Assembly: GCA_016987375.1 (NCBI GenBank)
Contig: PJRA01000508.1
Location: forward strand, 1,631,525-1,661,863
Direction: 5' to 3'
Source: Brachionus koreanus
Lineage: Eukaryota; Rotifera; Eurotatoria; Ploima; Brachionidae
DNA length: 30,339 bases
Shown here: positions 30,166-30,339 of the stretch, piece after piece
Layout: the number at the start of each line of letters is the position of its first letter
Numbering within the stretch: the stretch's first letter is position 1
The notes under the pieces: generated by a model
Database searches by the model: none
Told to the model about the DNA's origin: nothing
What the model saw: the letters and a program-made list of their open reading frames with translations, nothing else
Translations under genes and position numbers: made by a program

Positions 30166-30339
30166 TTAAACTTGCTTGAAAACTTAGATACTATTACTGA
30201 GGCCTTCAATAGAGGATTCAATGCTATGGAAGTATTTTTAGATTTCTCGAAGGCGTTTGATCGCGTTTCGCATAAGCTACTAAAGATCAAGTTATAAAGC
30301 TATGGATTTACCGGTAAGCTTTTGGCATGGCTTGAAAAT
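30166..30339 (+). pseudogene. Non-LTR reverse transcriptase fragment, cut by the window edge
   Basis: The translation LNLLENLDTITEAFNRG, then MEVFLDFSKAFDRVSHKLL, a stop (TAA at 30294-30296), then SYGFTGKLLAWLEN matches the RT palm of CR1/L2/Jockey-type LINEs. The first catalytic Asp in FLDFSKAFD is intact. The stop replaces the residue before SYGF, and the frame is also closed just upstream of 30166, so this copy is dead unless read through. It continues beyond the window. Confidence 0.88.

Noticed and set aside
1..30339. Prokaryotic or phage defence system, CRISPR array, operon
   Set aside because: Spliceosomal introns, polyadenylation signals, eukaryotic ribosomal and mitochondrial proteins show a nuclear animal genome; no regularly spaced repeats are present.

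Overview
The window is an AT-rich (roughly three quarters A+T by eye) animal nuclear segment. Its genes are intron-containing and use the standard code, the introns have GT..AG ends, and most of the 13 modelled are only 49-61 nt. The gaps are filled with decayed transposable elements. Short introns, strong A+T bias, Asn/Lys-rich proteins and acceptor-like sites just upstream of several start codons suggest a small compact-gene invertebrate. A monogonont (Brachionus-like) rotifer is my best guess, but this is inference and no sequence here proves it.

Layout: 1-3.9 kb holds no convincing gene, only a short TTAA-ended repeat and one unrecognised basic reading frame. 3.9-6.8 kb (+) is a PTC7-type PP2C phosphatase in three exons; its 1.4 kb first intron carries tRNA-derived SINE copies in both orientations. 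6.8-9.6 kb is repeat debris. 9.6-10.8 kb (-) is a seven-exon RING/coiled-coil protein that I identify as an RNF212/Zip3-family meiotic crossover factor. 12.7-13.2 kb (+) is ribosomal protein eS24, convergent with a large intronless LRR surface protein gene at 13.4-16.0 kb (-). 16.4-17.3 kb is a striking pair of palindromes, one centred on a TTAA-ended MITE, followed by a dead non-LTR reverse transcriptase fragment. 18.2-18.9 kb (+) is mitochondrial ATP synthase subunit d. 19.6-21.3 kb holds a second TTAA MITE and a 553-bp non-autonomous hAT-like element with a near-perfect 8-bp target duplication. 21.9-22.7 kb (-) is the B12 adenosyltransferase MMAB, followed by a small two-hydrophobic-segment protein (+, 23.0-23.3 kb) and possible micro-ORFs. 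23.7-27.8 kb is mostly empty. 27.8-29.25 kb (+) is an unrecognised Ser-rich coiled-coil protein in three exons. The right edge holds another MITE copy and the start of a reverse transcriptase domain with an in-frame stop.

The genes do not form an operon or one pathway: they are ordinary eukaryotic neighbours (mitochondrial energy and B12 metabolism, ribosome, signalling, meiosis, cell surface). No CRISPR, plasmid or prokaryotic system is present. The observations most worth a second look are the nearly perfect palindrome around the TTAA MITE, the RNF212-like meiotic gene, the hAT-like element, the inverted SINE pieces in the phosphatase intron, and the unidentified coiled-coil and small membrane proteins.
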